DNA of 64,000 nt from an uncultured Erysipelotrichaceae bacterium (GTDB taxonomy: Bacteria; Bacillota_I; Bacilli_A; RF39; UBA660), in assembly GCA_902789225.1 (NCBI GenBank), contig CADANC010000005.1, positions 40,581 through 104,580 of the forward strand, read 5' to 3'. The notes below the pieces were generated by a model. The model was not told the origin of the DNA, made no database searches, and saw only the letters and a list, made by a program, of their open reading frames with translations. Made by a program: the position numbers and the translations under genes. Below, piece by piece: positions 9,651-17,172 of this stretch. Position 1 is the first letter of the stretch, and the number at the start of each line of letters is the position of its first letter.

Positions 9651-9682
9651 GAGTGGAGGAATCCACTCTATTTATATTTTTT
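9651..9682 (+). promoter_or_regulatory. Leader hairpin with U-tract, possible nusA-operon attenuator
   Basis: A 7-bp GC-rich stem (9651-9657 with 9662-9668) is closed by a GGAA tetraloop of the GNRA type and followed by a T-rich run (9669-9682). It lies between the promoter and the first ribosome site, so it has the form of an intrinsic terminator inside the leader. NusA-sensitive leader termination is reported for the B. subtilis nusA operon; a similar role here is inference. Confidence 0.55.
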
Positions 9683-9692
9683 GGAGGTAGTA

Positions 9693-9956
9693 ATGAGAGA
9701 AAAAATAAATGAATTAGTAAAGGAAGAAATCGATAAACTGAATGTATCTATAAGTGATGTTAACATCGAAAAAGTAGAAGGAAAAAATGTACTTAATATA
9801 GAACTAGATTGTGAAGAAACAATTGATCTAAATAAAATAACTGAAGCTTCTACTATTATTAATCAATTAATAGATAAAGAAGAAAATATACTTAAAGAAA
9901 ATGATATCGATGAAGTAGATATTTATTCAAAAGAAAAGGGTGGAGAAGATGAATAG
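9693..9956 (+). CDS. RimP-like protein reduced to its N-terminal domain
   Basis: An 87-residue acidic protein in the rimP position, directly before nusA. The sequence follows the RimP N-terminal alpha/beta domain: a helix, a VNIEKVEGKNVLNIELD strand pair, a helix EASTIINQLIDKEE, and a closing strand. RimP is usually about 150 residues; the SSPGLDRPL linker and the C-terminal SH3-like domain that contacts ribosomal protein S12 are absent. No leftover coding sequence remains, since nusA starts eight bases before its stop. The start at 9693 is supported by TTGGAGGTAG. It may assist 30S maturation in simplified form, or have another role. The fold call is moderate. Confidence 0.65.
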   Translation: MREKINELVKEEIDKLNVSISDVNIEKVEGKNVLNIELDCEETIDLNKITEASTIINQLIDKEENILKENDIDEVDIYSKEKGGEDE

Positions 9957-11184
9957 TAAAGAATTCAAAATAGCATTAGATAATATCGTAAAAGAAAAAA
10001 ATATTGATCCAGAAGTTATCTATGGAGCAATGGAAACTGCACTTACAAGTGCATATAAAAAGAATTTTAATTCTAAAACAAATGTAAAAGTAATATTCAA
10101 CAGAGATACAGGAGATATTAAAGTATATTCATATTTAACTGTTGTACCTGATGATAAATTAACTAAAGAAGAATATGAAGAAAAAAGATTTGAAGAATAT
10201 GCAACTAATGAAGATATAGATACTAAAGAAGAAGCTGAAGAAGAAGAAAAGGCATTCCAAGAAGAAGTTAGAAAGGCTGAAGAAGCTGGATTAGAACCTC
10301 CTAAGAAAGATAAAAACAAATCAATTTATTTCAATCCTGAAACAGAAATTAAATTAAGTGAAGCTAAGAAGATTGATAAGACTCTAGAAGTAGGAGATAC
10401 AATCGATACAGAAGTTACTCCTCATGATTTTGGTAGAGTAGCAGCTTCAACTGCTAAACAAGTAGTTACTCAAAAGATTCGTGAAGCAGAACGTTCATCA
10501 ATTATGGATGAATTCGGTGATAAACAAGATGAATTATTAGTAGGAACAGTTGCTTTAGAAGATACAGATAATTTCTTTATTGATCTTGGAAGAACAAATG
10601 GTATCTTACCTAAGAAAGATATTATTCCTGGTGAAAAAATTGAAATGGGAGCAAGAATTAAAGTATATGTAACTAAGATTGATAACAATGGAAGAAACTT
10701 AGTAGTACTTTTATCTAGAACTCATTATGGATTTGTTAAGAGATTATTTGAAGATGAAATACCTGAAATAACAGATGGAACTGTAATGATCTATAGTGTT
10801 GCTAGAGAAGCAGGAAATAGAAGTAAAGTAGCAGTTTATTCAACTAATCCAAATGTAGATCCTATAGGAGCATGCATTGGAGAAAAAGGAAGCAGAATTG
10901 CTCATATAATTGAAGAATTAAATGGAGAAAAATTAGATGTAGTTAGATATGATGAAGATCCAGCTATATTTATAGAAAATGCTCTATCACCTGCTAAAGA
11001 ACTTTTAGTAGCAGTAACTGATCCAAAGAATAAAGAAGCAATGGTAATAGCAGATGGAGATAACTTCTCACTAGCTATAGGTAAAAAAGGACAAAATGCT
11101 AGATTAGCATCACGTCTAACTCATTTCAAAATTGATATAAAAACAACAGATCAAGCTCGTGAAGAAGGAATTAATTTAAGATAG
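9949..11184 (+). CDS. nusA: Transcription elongation/termination factor NusA
   Basis: NusA binds RNA polymerase and nascent RNA and modulates pausing, termination and antitermination. The 411-residue protein shows the N-terminal polymerase-binding domain (about 1-150, with a long acidic insertion near 75-110), an S1 domain (LVGTVALEDTDNFFIDLG), KH1 and KH2 (GACIGEKGSRIAHI and LAIGKKGQNARLASRLT). There is no acidic C-terminal repeat, as in Bacillus. The ATG at 9949 is favoured by GGGTGGAG directly upstream; it overlaps the RimP-like gene by eight bases. The in-frame GTG at 9940 belongs to the ribosome site. Confidence 0.95.
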   Translation: MNSKEFKIALDNIVKEKNIDPEVIYGAMETALTSAYKKNFNSKTNVKVIFNRDTGDIKVYSYLTVVPDDKLTKEEYEEKRFEEYATNEDIDTKEEAEEEEKAFQEEVRKAEEAGLEPPKKDKNKSIYFNPETEIKLSEAKKIDKTLEVGDTIDTEVTPHDFGRVAASTAKQVVTQKIREAERSSIMDEFGDKQDELLVGTVALEDTDNFFIDLGRTNGILPKKDIIPGEKIEMGARIKVYVTKIDNNGRNLVVLLSRTHYGFVKRLFEDEIPEITDGTVMIYSVAREAGNRSKVAVYSTNPNVDPIGACIGEKGSRIAHIIEELNGEKLDVVRYDEDPAIFIENALSPAKELLVAVTDPKNKEAMVIADGDNFSLAIGKKGQNARLASRLTHFKIDIKTTDQAREEGINLR

Positions 11185-11193
11185 GTGATTCTT

Positions 11194-11457
11194 ATGAAGA
11201 CAAAGAAAATACCTTTAAGAACATGTGTAGTAACACGTGAACAATTTCCAAAACAAGAACTATTACGAGTTGTAAAAGACAATACTGGAAAAGTATTCGT
11301 TGATGAAACAGGAAAAGCAAACGGAAGAGGAGCATATATCAAAAAAGATCTAGATGTATTAGAAAAAGCAATTAAAACAAAAGCATTAGAAAAACATCTA
11401 GAATGTAAGATAGAAGATAAGATTTATGAAGATATAAAAAATATTATAGAAAAGTGA
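11194..11457 (+). CDS. rnpM: RNase P modulator RnpM (YlxR family)
   Basis: An 87-residue basic protein with the YlxR/DUF448 signature: RTCVVTREQFPKQELLRVV, then GRGAYIKKD. In B. subtilis this family binds the RNase P RNA and reduces its activity. It lies between nusA and infB, as in other Firmicutes, but the L7Ae-like ylxQ gene that often follows is missing. The start is the ATG at 11194 behind AGGTGAT; the GTG at 11185 lies within that site. It is one base pair of spacing from infB's leader and co-transcribed. Confidence 0.9.
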   Translation: MKTKKIPLRTCVVTREQFPKQELLRVVKDNTGKVFVDETGKANGRGAYIKKDLDVLEKAIKTKALEKHLECKIEDKIYEDIKNIIEK

Positions 11458-11467
11458 GGTGCATTTT

Positions 11468-13588
11468 ATGAATATAAAAGATTATGCAAGTGATGTAGGT
11501 AAAACAGTAGATGAGATAATTGCTTTATGTGATAATCTTGGAATAAAATATGAAGATGAAGAAACAATACTTAATGATGAAGATATCATAGTATTAGATA
11601 ATAATCTTACACCTGATGACGAAGAAGAATCAAATGATACAGAAGAAGAAACATTTGAAGAAGAAGTAGAAGACAAAGCTGAAGAATTAGCACAAAACAC
11701 TAAATATGATTTAGATAATAATCAAAAGTTTGAAAAAGTAAAAAAGAAAGTAGTTAGTAAAGAAAATAAAGCTAATTTCTTAAAAGAAAGAAAAAAAATA
11801 TACAAACATCGTGAAAAATTACAAAGTAATGAAGCTGTTCAAGATGAAAATGTATTTATCTATAAAAAAGATATGACAGTAAGTGATATTGCTAAAGAAT
11901 TAGGTGTTAATGCTACAGAAATAATTAAGAAATTAATGACTTTAGGAGTAATGGCTAATCAAAATGCTTCAGTTGATTATGATACAGCAGAAGTATTAGT
12001 AGCTGATTATGATAAAAAGATTAAAAGAGAAGAACAAACTGATATTTCTAATTTTGAAAATTTTGAAATAGAAGATAATAGTGAAGACTTAGTAGAACGT
12101 CCTCCAGTAGTAACAATCATGGGTCACGTTGACCATGGTAAAACTACACTATTAGACTATATTAGAAAATCTGATGTAGTAGGTGGAGAAGCAGGAGGAA
12201 TTACACAAGCAATAGGTGCATACTCAGTTAAATATAATGATAAAAAGATTACATTTATTGATACACCTGGACATGCAGCATTTACAGAAATGCGTGCACG
12301 TGGTGCTCAAATCACTGATATAGTAATTATTATAGTTGCTGCAGACGATGGAGTAATGCCTCAAACTAAAGAAGCAATAGATCATGCTAAAGCAGCAAAT
12401 GTACCAATAATAGTTGCTATTAATAAAGTAGATAAGCCTGATGCAAATGTTGAAAGAACAATGACAGGATTAGTAGAAAATGGCTTAACTCCAGAATCTT
12501 GGGGTGGAGATATTATTACAAATGAAATATCTGCAAAAACAGGTCAAGGAGTTAATGAATTATTAGATAATATTCTATTAATCTCTGAAATGAATGAATA
12601 TAAAGCAAATCCAAATAGATATGCTACAGGAACAGTAGTAGAATCTAAAAAAGATGATAAAGTTGGATCAACTGCAACTCTATTAATACAAAATGGTACT
12701 CTACGTTTAGGAGATCCTATAGTAGTTGGAAACTTCTACGGAAAAGTTAGAACTCTAAAAAATGATAGAGGACAAAATGTAGTAGAAGCAACACCATCAA
12801 CTCCAGTTGAAGTTACAGGATTATCTGAAGTACCTGATGCTGGTGATAAATTCATGGCATTTGAATCAGAAAAAGAAGCAAAACAAATAGCTGAAGAAAG
12901 ACAATTAAGGGCTAAGAAAGAAACAAAGAATCTAGCAGGTCTTTCATTAGAAGATTTATTTAGTAAGATTCAAGAAGGACAAAAAGAAATAAATGTTGTA
13001 TTAAAAGCAGATGTTAATGGTTCAGCAGAAGCTGTTAAAAACGCTTTAGAAAAAATTGATGTTCAAGGAGTAAAAGTTAACATCATAAGAAGCGCAGTAG
13101 GAGCTATAACTGAATCAGATGTAGTTTTAGCAAGTGCATCAAATGCAATTATAATTGGATTTAATGTAAGAGGAAACGCTAAGACAATGGATTCTGCAAA
13201 GAGTTATGGAATCACAATTAAGACATATGATATTATTTATAAAGTTGTTGAAGATATGGAAAGAGCAATGAAAGGTATGTTAGATCCAGAATTTGAAGAA
13301 GAAGTAGTTGGTTCACTTGAAATAAGACAATTATTTAAATTCTCAAAAGTTGGATTAATTGCTGGATGCCATGTTCTTACAGGAACAGTATCAATCAATG
13401 ATAAAGCAAGAATCATAAGAGATGGAATAGTAGTATACAATGGAGAAATAAACACACTTCAACATGAAAAAGATTCTGTAAAAGAAGTTAAAAAAGATAT
13501 GGATTGTGGTATAACTCTAAAGAATTGCCAAGATTATCAAGAAAAAGATATTATCGAAGTATATAAATTAGTAGAAGTTAAAAGATAA
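11468..13588 (+). CDS. infB: Translation initiation factor IF-2
   Basis: The GTPase that brings initiator tRNA to the 30S subunit and promotes subunit joining. The 706-residue protein has an IF2_N-like module at each end of its N-terminal region (about 1-45 and 135-185, the second KDMTVSDIAKELGVNA). These are separated by an acidic then basic linker. The G domain carries GHVDHGKTTLLD, the switch DTPGHAAF and NKVD. Domains II to IV follow to the C-terminal initiator-tRNA binding barrel. ATG 11468 is preceded by GAGGTG, which overlaps the end of rnpM; the GTG at 11459 is part of that site. Confidence 0.97.
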   Translation: MNIKDYASDVGKTVDEIIALCDNLGIKYEDEETILNDEDIIVLDNNLTPDDEEESNDTEEETFEEEVEDKAEELAQNTKYDLDNNQKFEKVKKKVVSKENKANFLKERKKIYKHREKLQSNEAVQDENVFIYKKDMTVSDIAKELGVNATEIIKKLMTLGVMANQNASVDYDTAEVLVADYDKKIKREEQTDISNFENFEIEDNSEDLVERPPVVTIMGHVDHGKTTLLDYIRKSDVVGGEAGGITQAIGAYSVKYNDKKITFIDTPGHAAFTEMRARGAQITDIVIIIVAADDGVMPQTKEAIDHAKAANVPIIVAINKVDKPDANVERTMTGLVENGLTPESWGGDIITNEISAKTGQGVNELLDNILLISEMNEYKANPNRYATGTVVESKKDDKVGSTATLLIQNGTLRLGDPIVVGNFYGKVRTLKNDRGQNVVEATPSTPVEVTGLSEVPDAGDKFMAFESEKEAKQIAEERQLRAKKETKNLAGLSLEDLFSKIQEGQKEINVVLKADVNGSAEAVKNALEKIDVQGVKVNIIRSAVGAITESDVVLASASNAIIIGFNVRGNAKTMDSAKSYGITIKTYDIIYKVVEDMERAMKGMLDPEFEEEVVGSLEIRQLFKFSKVGLIAGCHVLTGTVSINDKARIIRDGIVVYNGEINTLQHEKDSVKEVKKDMDCGITLKNCQDYQEKDIIEVYKLVEVKR

Positions 13589-13608
13589 TAAATAAGGGTA
13601 GTGATAAA

Positions 13609-13959
13609 ATGAAAAATATTCGTATAGAAAGACTAAATGATGCTTTCCAAGAGGAAATTAGTAAAATAATTGCTACAGAAGTAAAAGATGATGATATTAA
13701 ATTTGTTACTATTACTGAAGTAGATGCATCAACTGATTTAAGTTATGCAAAAGTATATTTTACTTGTTTAGAAGATAATAAAAGAGAAAAGATTACTGAG
13801 GCACTAAATGGAGCTTCCTCATTTATAAGAAAATGTTTAGCTCCTAGATTTGATACTTTAAAAATCCCAGAATTAACTTTTATTTATGATAATTCCTTAG
13901 AATATGGAAAACATATAGATGAACTAATAGATAAAATTCATGAAGAAAAAGATGCCTAA
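13609..13959 (+). CDS. rbfA: Ribosome-binding factor A
   Basis: A 116-residue KH-fold protein that helps the late maturation of 16S rRNA in 30S subunits. It has the family features RIERLNDAFQEEISKII at the start, KFVTITEVDASTDLSYAKVYF in the middle and a terminal helix ending in HIDELIDKI. The order nusA-rnpM-infB-rbfA is the standard Firmicutes one. It starts 20 bases after infB with AAGGGTAGTG as ribosome site. Its 3' end overlaps the following membrane-protein gene. Confidence 0.95.
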   Translation: MKNIRIERLNDAFQEEISKIIATEVKDDDIKFVTITEVDASTDLSYAKVYFTCLEDNKREKITEALNGASSFIRKCLAPRFDTLKIPELTFIYDNSLEYGKHIDELIDKIHEEKDA

Positions 13960-14548
13960 AGTATATGATGATAGTTGGATATATATTTTTCTACTATCAT
14001 CTTTTACTTGTCTATATGATGCATTATCTACCCAAAATATAACTATTCAAAAAGAATTAATATGCTTAAATATATTTGTATTACCAATAATATTATTAGT
14101 ATCTAATATAATTAATTATAAATATGATTATAAAACATCTATAAAAGGAACAATTATTTCATTAATAGTATTATTTATATTAAATGTAGTAATAGACTTT
14201 TCATTAGGAAACATTTTTAATTATGAAAATCTATCTTATGAAATGATAGCTTTATTTATAACAGAAATAATTAATCTAATAATTTTTAGTTTTCTATTTA
14301 AACATACCAATAGAGGATATATATTAATAACTATAAATTATATTTTAGATATAATATTCTATCACTTTATAACTACATTATTTAATCTAAAAGAAATAAT
14401 GCTAAATACATTTCTTAAAGATTATTTTATATTTATAATAGGCAATACCTTATCAATTATAATTATCTCTATATTTGATAAATTATTAATAAAAAACTAT
14501 GAATCTAGTAAGAAATGGATTCCTAAGATAATAAAAAAAAGAACATAG
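13940..14548 (+). CDS. Polytopic membrane protein, unknown
   Basis: A 202-residue very hydrophobic protein with about five or six membrane-spanning helices and a basic C-terminus (KKWIPKIIKKR). The helix pattern and a segment with an acidic residue in the membrane (IALFITEIINLIIF, then ITINYILDIIFY) faintly recall YhhQ/VUT-type precursor transporters. I cannot claim homology. It overlaps rbfA by 20 bases and has no good ribosome site, which suggests translation coupled to rbfA. An alternative start is the ATG at 13952. The gene ends in a bidirectional terminator. Confidence 0.65.
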   Translation: MKKKMPKVYDDSWIYIFLLSSFTCLYDALSTQNITIQKELICLNIFVLPIILLVSNIINYKYDYKTSIKGTIISLIVLFILNVVIDFSLGNIFNYENLSYEMIALFITEIINLIIFSFLFKHTNRGYILITINYILDIIFYHFITTLFNLKEIMLNTFLKDYFIFIIGNTLSIIIISIFDKLLIKNYESSKKWIPKIIKKRT

Positions 14549-14563
14549 ATTATATGTTCTTTT
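14537..14563. terminator. Bidirectional terminator between convergent genes
   Basis: An 11-bp stem (14537-14547 with 14553-14563), A-rich before and T-rich after, shared by the rightward membrane-protein gene and the leftward CPBP gene. Confidence 0.8.
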
Positions 14564-14564
14564 C

Positions 14565-15251
14565 TTATAAAAAATTTCTAAGTATAGAAACCAATATTAA
14601 TGCAGTATTATGAAACATATGCAAGAACAGTGGAGTAAATACTGAATCAGTTTTATCATATGCTAATGCGAATGAAAAACCTAAAATTCCATAAGGAATA
14701 ATATATAAATATTCAATTAAAGGACCACCTAAACAATGGAGTAATCCAAATACAAATCCAGAGCATATTGCAAATACCCATCTTTTCTTTAAGACATCTC
14801 TAAATGATTTTCTAAAGACCATCTCTTCACTAAATGGAGCAATAAATCCAGCATTAATAAGCATAACTAATGGCATTGCTTTAATCATAGCTTGAACAGC
14901 TTCTTCATTGCTAGCACCACCACCAACAATTCTATTAATAACAAGATTTGAAATTATCATAATAACAATACCAATTGCCCAATAAGTTAAACCAGTATTA
15001 ATCTTTCCCCAAGGATCTTTTTTAAATATTTTCCATTCTTTTCTTAAATCATCTTTATACATAAAGAAAAAGATAATTACTAAACATAAGTTAGAAAATA
15101 AATTTAGTAATACTCTAATCTTTGGAGTAACATTATGAATATTAAATAATAATACAGGAATATATTGAAAGAAAGAACTAAAATAAAATAAGAAAAATAC
15201 TATTAATAATTTAATAATTTTAAAACCTATATCAACTTTATCTTTTTTCAT
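14565..15251 (-). CDS. CPBP-family intramembrane metalloprotease (Rce1-like)
   Basis: A 228-residue integral membrane protein with about six helices. The family's catalytic motifs are present: Glu142-Glu143-x3-Arg147 in FSEEMVFRKSF, a His in FGLLHCLGG and a final His in LFLHMFHN. Bacterial members (Abi/CAAX-protease-like) are often linked to peptide self-immunity or membrane-protein processing; the substrate here is unknown. The start at 15251 is preferred because GAGGTG lies just before it, and it leaves an eight-base gap to the upstream gene. An ATG at 15263 would overlap that gene. It is the last gene of a three-gene leftward operon. Confidence 0.85.
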   Translation of the reverse strand: MKKDKVDIGFKIIKLLIVFFLFYFSSFFQYIPVLLFNIHNVTPKIRVLLNLFSNLCLVIIFFFMYKDDLRKEWKIFKKDPWGKINTGLTYWAIGIVIMIISNLVINRIVGGGASNEEAVQAMIKAMPLVMLINAGFIAPFSEEMVFRKSFRDVLKKRWVFAICSGFVFGLLHCLGGPLIEYLYIIPYGILGFSFALAYDKTDSVFTPLFLHMFHNTALILVSILRNFL

Positions 15252-15259
15252 AAAACACC

Positions 15260-15880
15260 TCATTCAATACTAGTAGAATCTTGTTCAATAGTAGGTTCTT
15301 GTCTAGTACTTTCAATTAACTTATCTAAAACTTCATCACTAATTACTTTTTTTCTTTCATTTAAGAAATTTTTCATATAACCATTTATTGTACTACATAA
15401 GTTATCTACTGAACTTTGATCTAAATCTTTAGTATCTTGAATATTACAACTAATATTTCCATTAGAATAATCATATTCTCCTTCAAATAAATATGAACTT
15501 TCATAAGAACTATATTCATAATTATAAGAAACAACTTTAGTATCAAGAGATTCTACTATATGCATAGTTTCAGTTTTACCTGTAGTAACTTCATATGTAC
15601 TAATAAATTCTTCAAAAGTTAAAGCATCTCTATTAAATACAAATTCATTATATTTTGATGATTCATTATTGTAAATAGTTTTATAATGATCATCTCTAGT
15701 ATTATTAGTAGTTACCTTAGTATAAACATTTGCATTATCTTTATCTTCAACATAGCCTAGTTCTTCTAAGTTGTATTTAATAGTATGTGTAGGACTTTCT
15801 CCAGATAAATAATTAAGTATGAAAACAAGAACCAACGAACCTATAATAATACTTCCAAATATTATCAATAATTTTTTCAT
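15260..15880 (-). CDS. Membrane-anchored extracytoplasmic protein, unknown
   Basis: A 206-residue protein with an N-terminal uncleaved-type signal anchor (KKLLIIFGSIIIGSLVLVFIL) and no lipobox cysteine. The external part is polar and rich in Ser, Thr, Tyr and Asp. It has two cysteines about 20 residues apart (SCNIQ and NLCST) that could pair. The C-terminus is acidic. No known domain is recognised. It lies between the glucosaminidase-like gene and the CPBP protease gene on one transcript, so the three may act together at the cell surface; that is inference. Confidence 0.75.
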   Translation of the reverse strand: MKKLLIIFGSIIIGSLVLVFILNYLSGESPTHTIKYNLEELGYVEDKDNANVYTKVTTNNTRDDHYKTIYNNESSKYNEFVFNRDALTFEEFISTYEVTTGKTETMHIVESLDTKVVSYNYEYSSYESSYLFEGEYDYSNGNISCNIQDTKDLDQSSVDNLCSTINGYMKNFLNERKKVISDEVLDKLIESTRQEPTIEQDSTSIE

Positions 15881-15889
15881 AAAACACCT

Positions 15890-16900
15890 CTACATAACTT
15901 CAGATACATGACTAAATAGTTCTCTTGCAATTTTATTAATTGAATTAATTTCGCTTACAGAGCCATTATTATAATCATGAATGATACCTGATACACTAGT
16001 TCCATTATAATGAGAACCACCAGGAGTTAAATAATTAGTCTTCATAGAATTACCAACATAATCTATAAAAGCACCTTTACTAGAAAAATATCTATATGGA
16101 GTAGAACCTTCATTACCAGGAGCTCTAGCACATACATATGATGGATTACCAAAATCTTTCCAACCACCTAAGTTATTACAAGCATTAGATACTGAAGAAG
16201 TAATCCAACCGGATTCTATAGCATGAAGAGAAATAAAGAAAAATAAATTAATATGATATTTTTGTTCAACAGTAACATAATTAACTGCATAAGGAATAAA
16301 GTTCTTAGCATTACCGCCATATGCATTAAGAATTGCAGTAAGTTGAGCGCTAGTTAAATTACTTATTTTAGTAACATCATTAGGATCCCAAACTACATCT
16401 TTATATGTTTGAGCATTACCTTCAATTACTTCTCCATTCCATGATTCACCATTACCAGTATCAGGAGTATCATCTATCAAACCATCCCAATAATTAGGAT
16501 CAACACCATTAGAACCAGGTGCATAATCTTCACTATTTACATAAAAGACATCAGTACCACTTCTACTAGGCTTTTTAATATATTGAGTACCAGAACTATA
16601 TACTTTAGAGTTATTCCAACACTCACTTAAATTATAATTGTTTCCTAATACAAACATTAATAGATTAATTAATAAAGGTAAAAAGAATACAATAACAGCA
16701 GCAGTAATAGAATTTTTTATTTTATCTTTAGCTTTATCATCTTCAGGATTAATAACTTTACTACCAAATTGAATTCCTAATCCTAAGATTAATAATATAG
16801 GTACAATTACTTGTATCACAGTAAAAGCAGTCTTTAATATATTTAATAACCAACCCAAAGCAGGATCAGAACAATAACTCATTGTGTCTAATATAAGCAT
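15890..16900 (-). CDS. Membrane protein with pilin-like two-helix anchor and glucosaminidase-like domain
   Basis: A 336-residue protein in two parts. Residues 1-90 hold two long hydrophobic helices joined by a short charged loop (NPEDDKAKDKIKNS), the arrangement of TrbC/VirB2-type pilin subunits. After a Gly/Asp/Asn-rich linker, residues about 185-335 look like a lysozyme-fold N-acetylglucosaminidase domain of the LytG/FlgJ type, with the probable catalytic Glu229 in LHAIESGW and downstream aromatic motifs. Such enzymes cut peptidoglycan glycan strands. The combination would place a wall hydrolase on the outer face of the membrane. GGTGAT precedes the start. It is the first gene of a leftward operon with an extended -10 promoter. 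Confidence 0.7.
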   Translation of the reverse strand: MLILDTMSYCSDPALGWLLNILKTAFTVIQVIVPILLILGLGIQFGSKVINPEDDKAKDKIKNSITAAVIVFFLPLLINLLMFVLGNNYNLSECWNNSKVYSSGTQYIKKPSRSGTDVFYVNSEDYAPGSNGVDPNYWDGLIDDTPDTGNGESWNGEVIEGNAQTYKDVVWDPNDVTKISNLTSAQLTAILNAYGGNAKNFIPYAVNYVTVEQKYHINLFFFISLHAIESGWITSSVSNACNNLGGWKDFGNPSYVCARAPGNEGSTPYRYFSSKGAFIDYVGNSMKTNYLTPGGSHYNGTSVSGIIHDYNNGSVSEINSINKIARELFSHVSEVM

Positions 16901-16923
16901 TTAATCACCATACTTTCAAAAAA

Positions 16924-16932
16924 ATTATACCA
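16924..16932 (-). promoter_or_regulatory. Leftward extended -10 promoter
   Basis: On the minus strand TGG precedes TATAAT (16929 down to 16924), 23 bases before the glucosaminidase-like gene. The -35 is weak. Confidence 0.55.
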
Positions 16933-16974
16933 TTAAATTTAAAAAAAAAGTAGATTTATTATTAAGATATTAGA

Positions 16975-16980
16975 TATAAT
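16975..16980 (+). promoter_or_regulatory. Rightward -10 element
   Basis: A TATAAT 27 bases before the small-protein gene at 17008, divergent from the leftward promoter. No good -35 is visible. Confidence 0.45.
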
Positions 16981-17007
16981 AATATTAGTAGAATTAGGAG
17001 GGATACT

Positions 17008-17172
17008 ATGTATTTTGATCCAGGAACAGGAAGTTTAATTATACAATTACTTCTAGCAGCAGTAGCAAGTATAGGAGCATTCTTTGCTATATTTAAAAAT
17101 AGAATAAAAAGATTATTTAAAAAAGAAGGAAAAGACAAAAAGAAAGAAGAAAAACAAAATGAAAAAAAATAG
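17008..17172 (+). CDS. Small FDPGTGS membrane protein
   Basis: A 54-residue gene with a strong AGGAGGG ribosome site six to ten bases before its ATG. The product starts with the motif FDPGTGSLIIQ. One membrane helix follows (LLLAAVASIGAFFAIF), then a strongly basic Lys-rich tail. I recall short proteins and segments with this motif beside polysaccharide or sulfatase-like genes in other bacteria, with no known function. It overlaps the next gene by 14 bases, so it is translationally coupled to the methyltransferase and, through it, to the sulfatase-like gene. It may be a small membrane partner of one of them. Confidence 0.75.
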   Translation: MYFDPGTGSLIIQLLLAAVASIGAFFAIFKNRIKRLFKKEGKDKKKEEKQNEKK

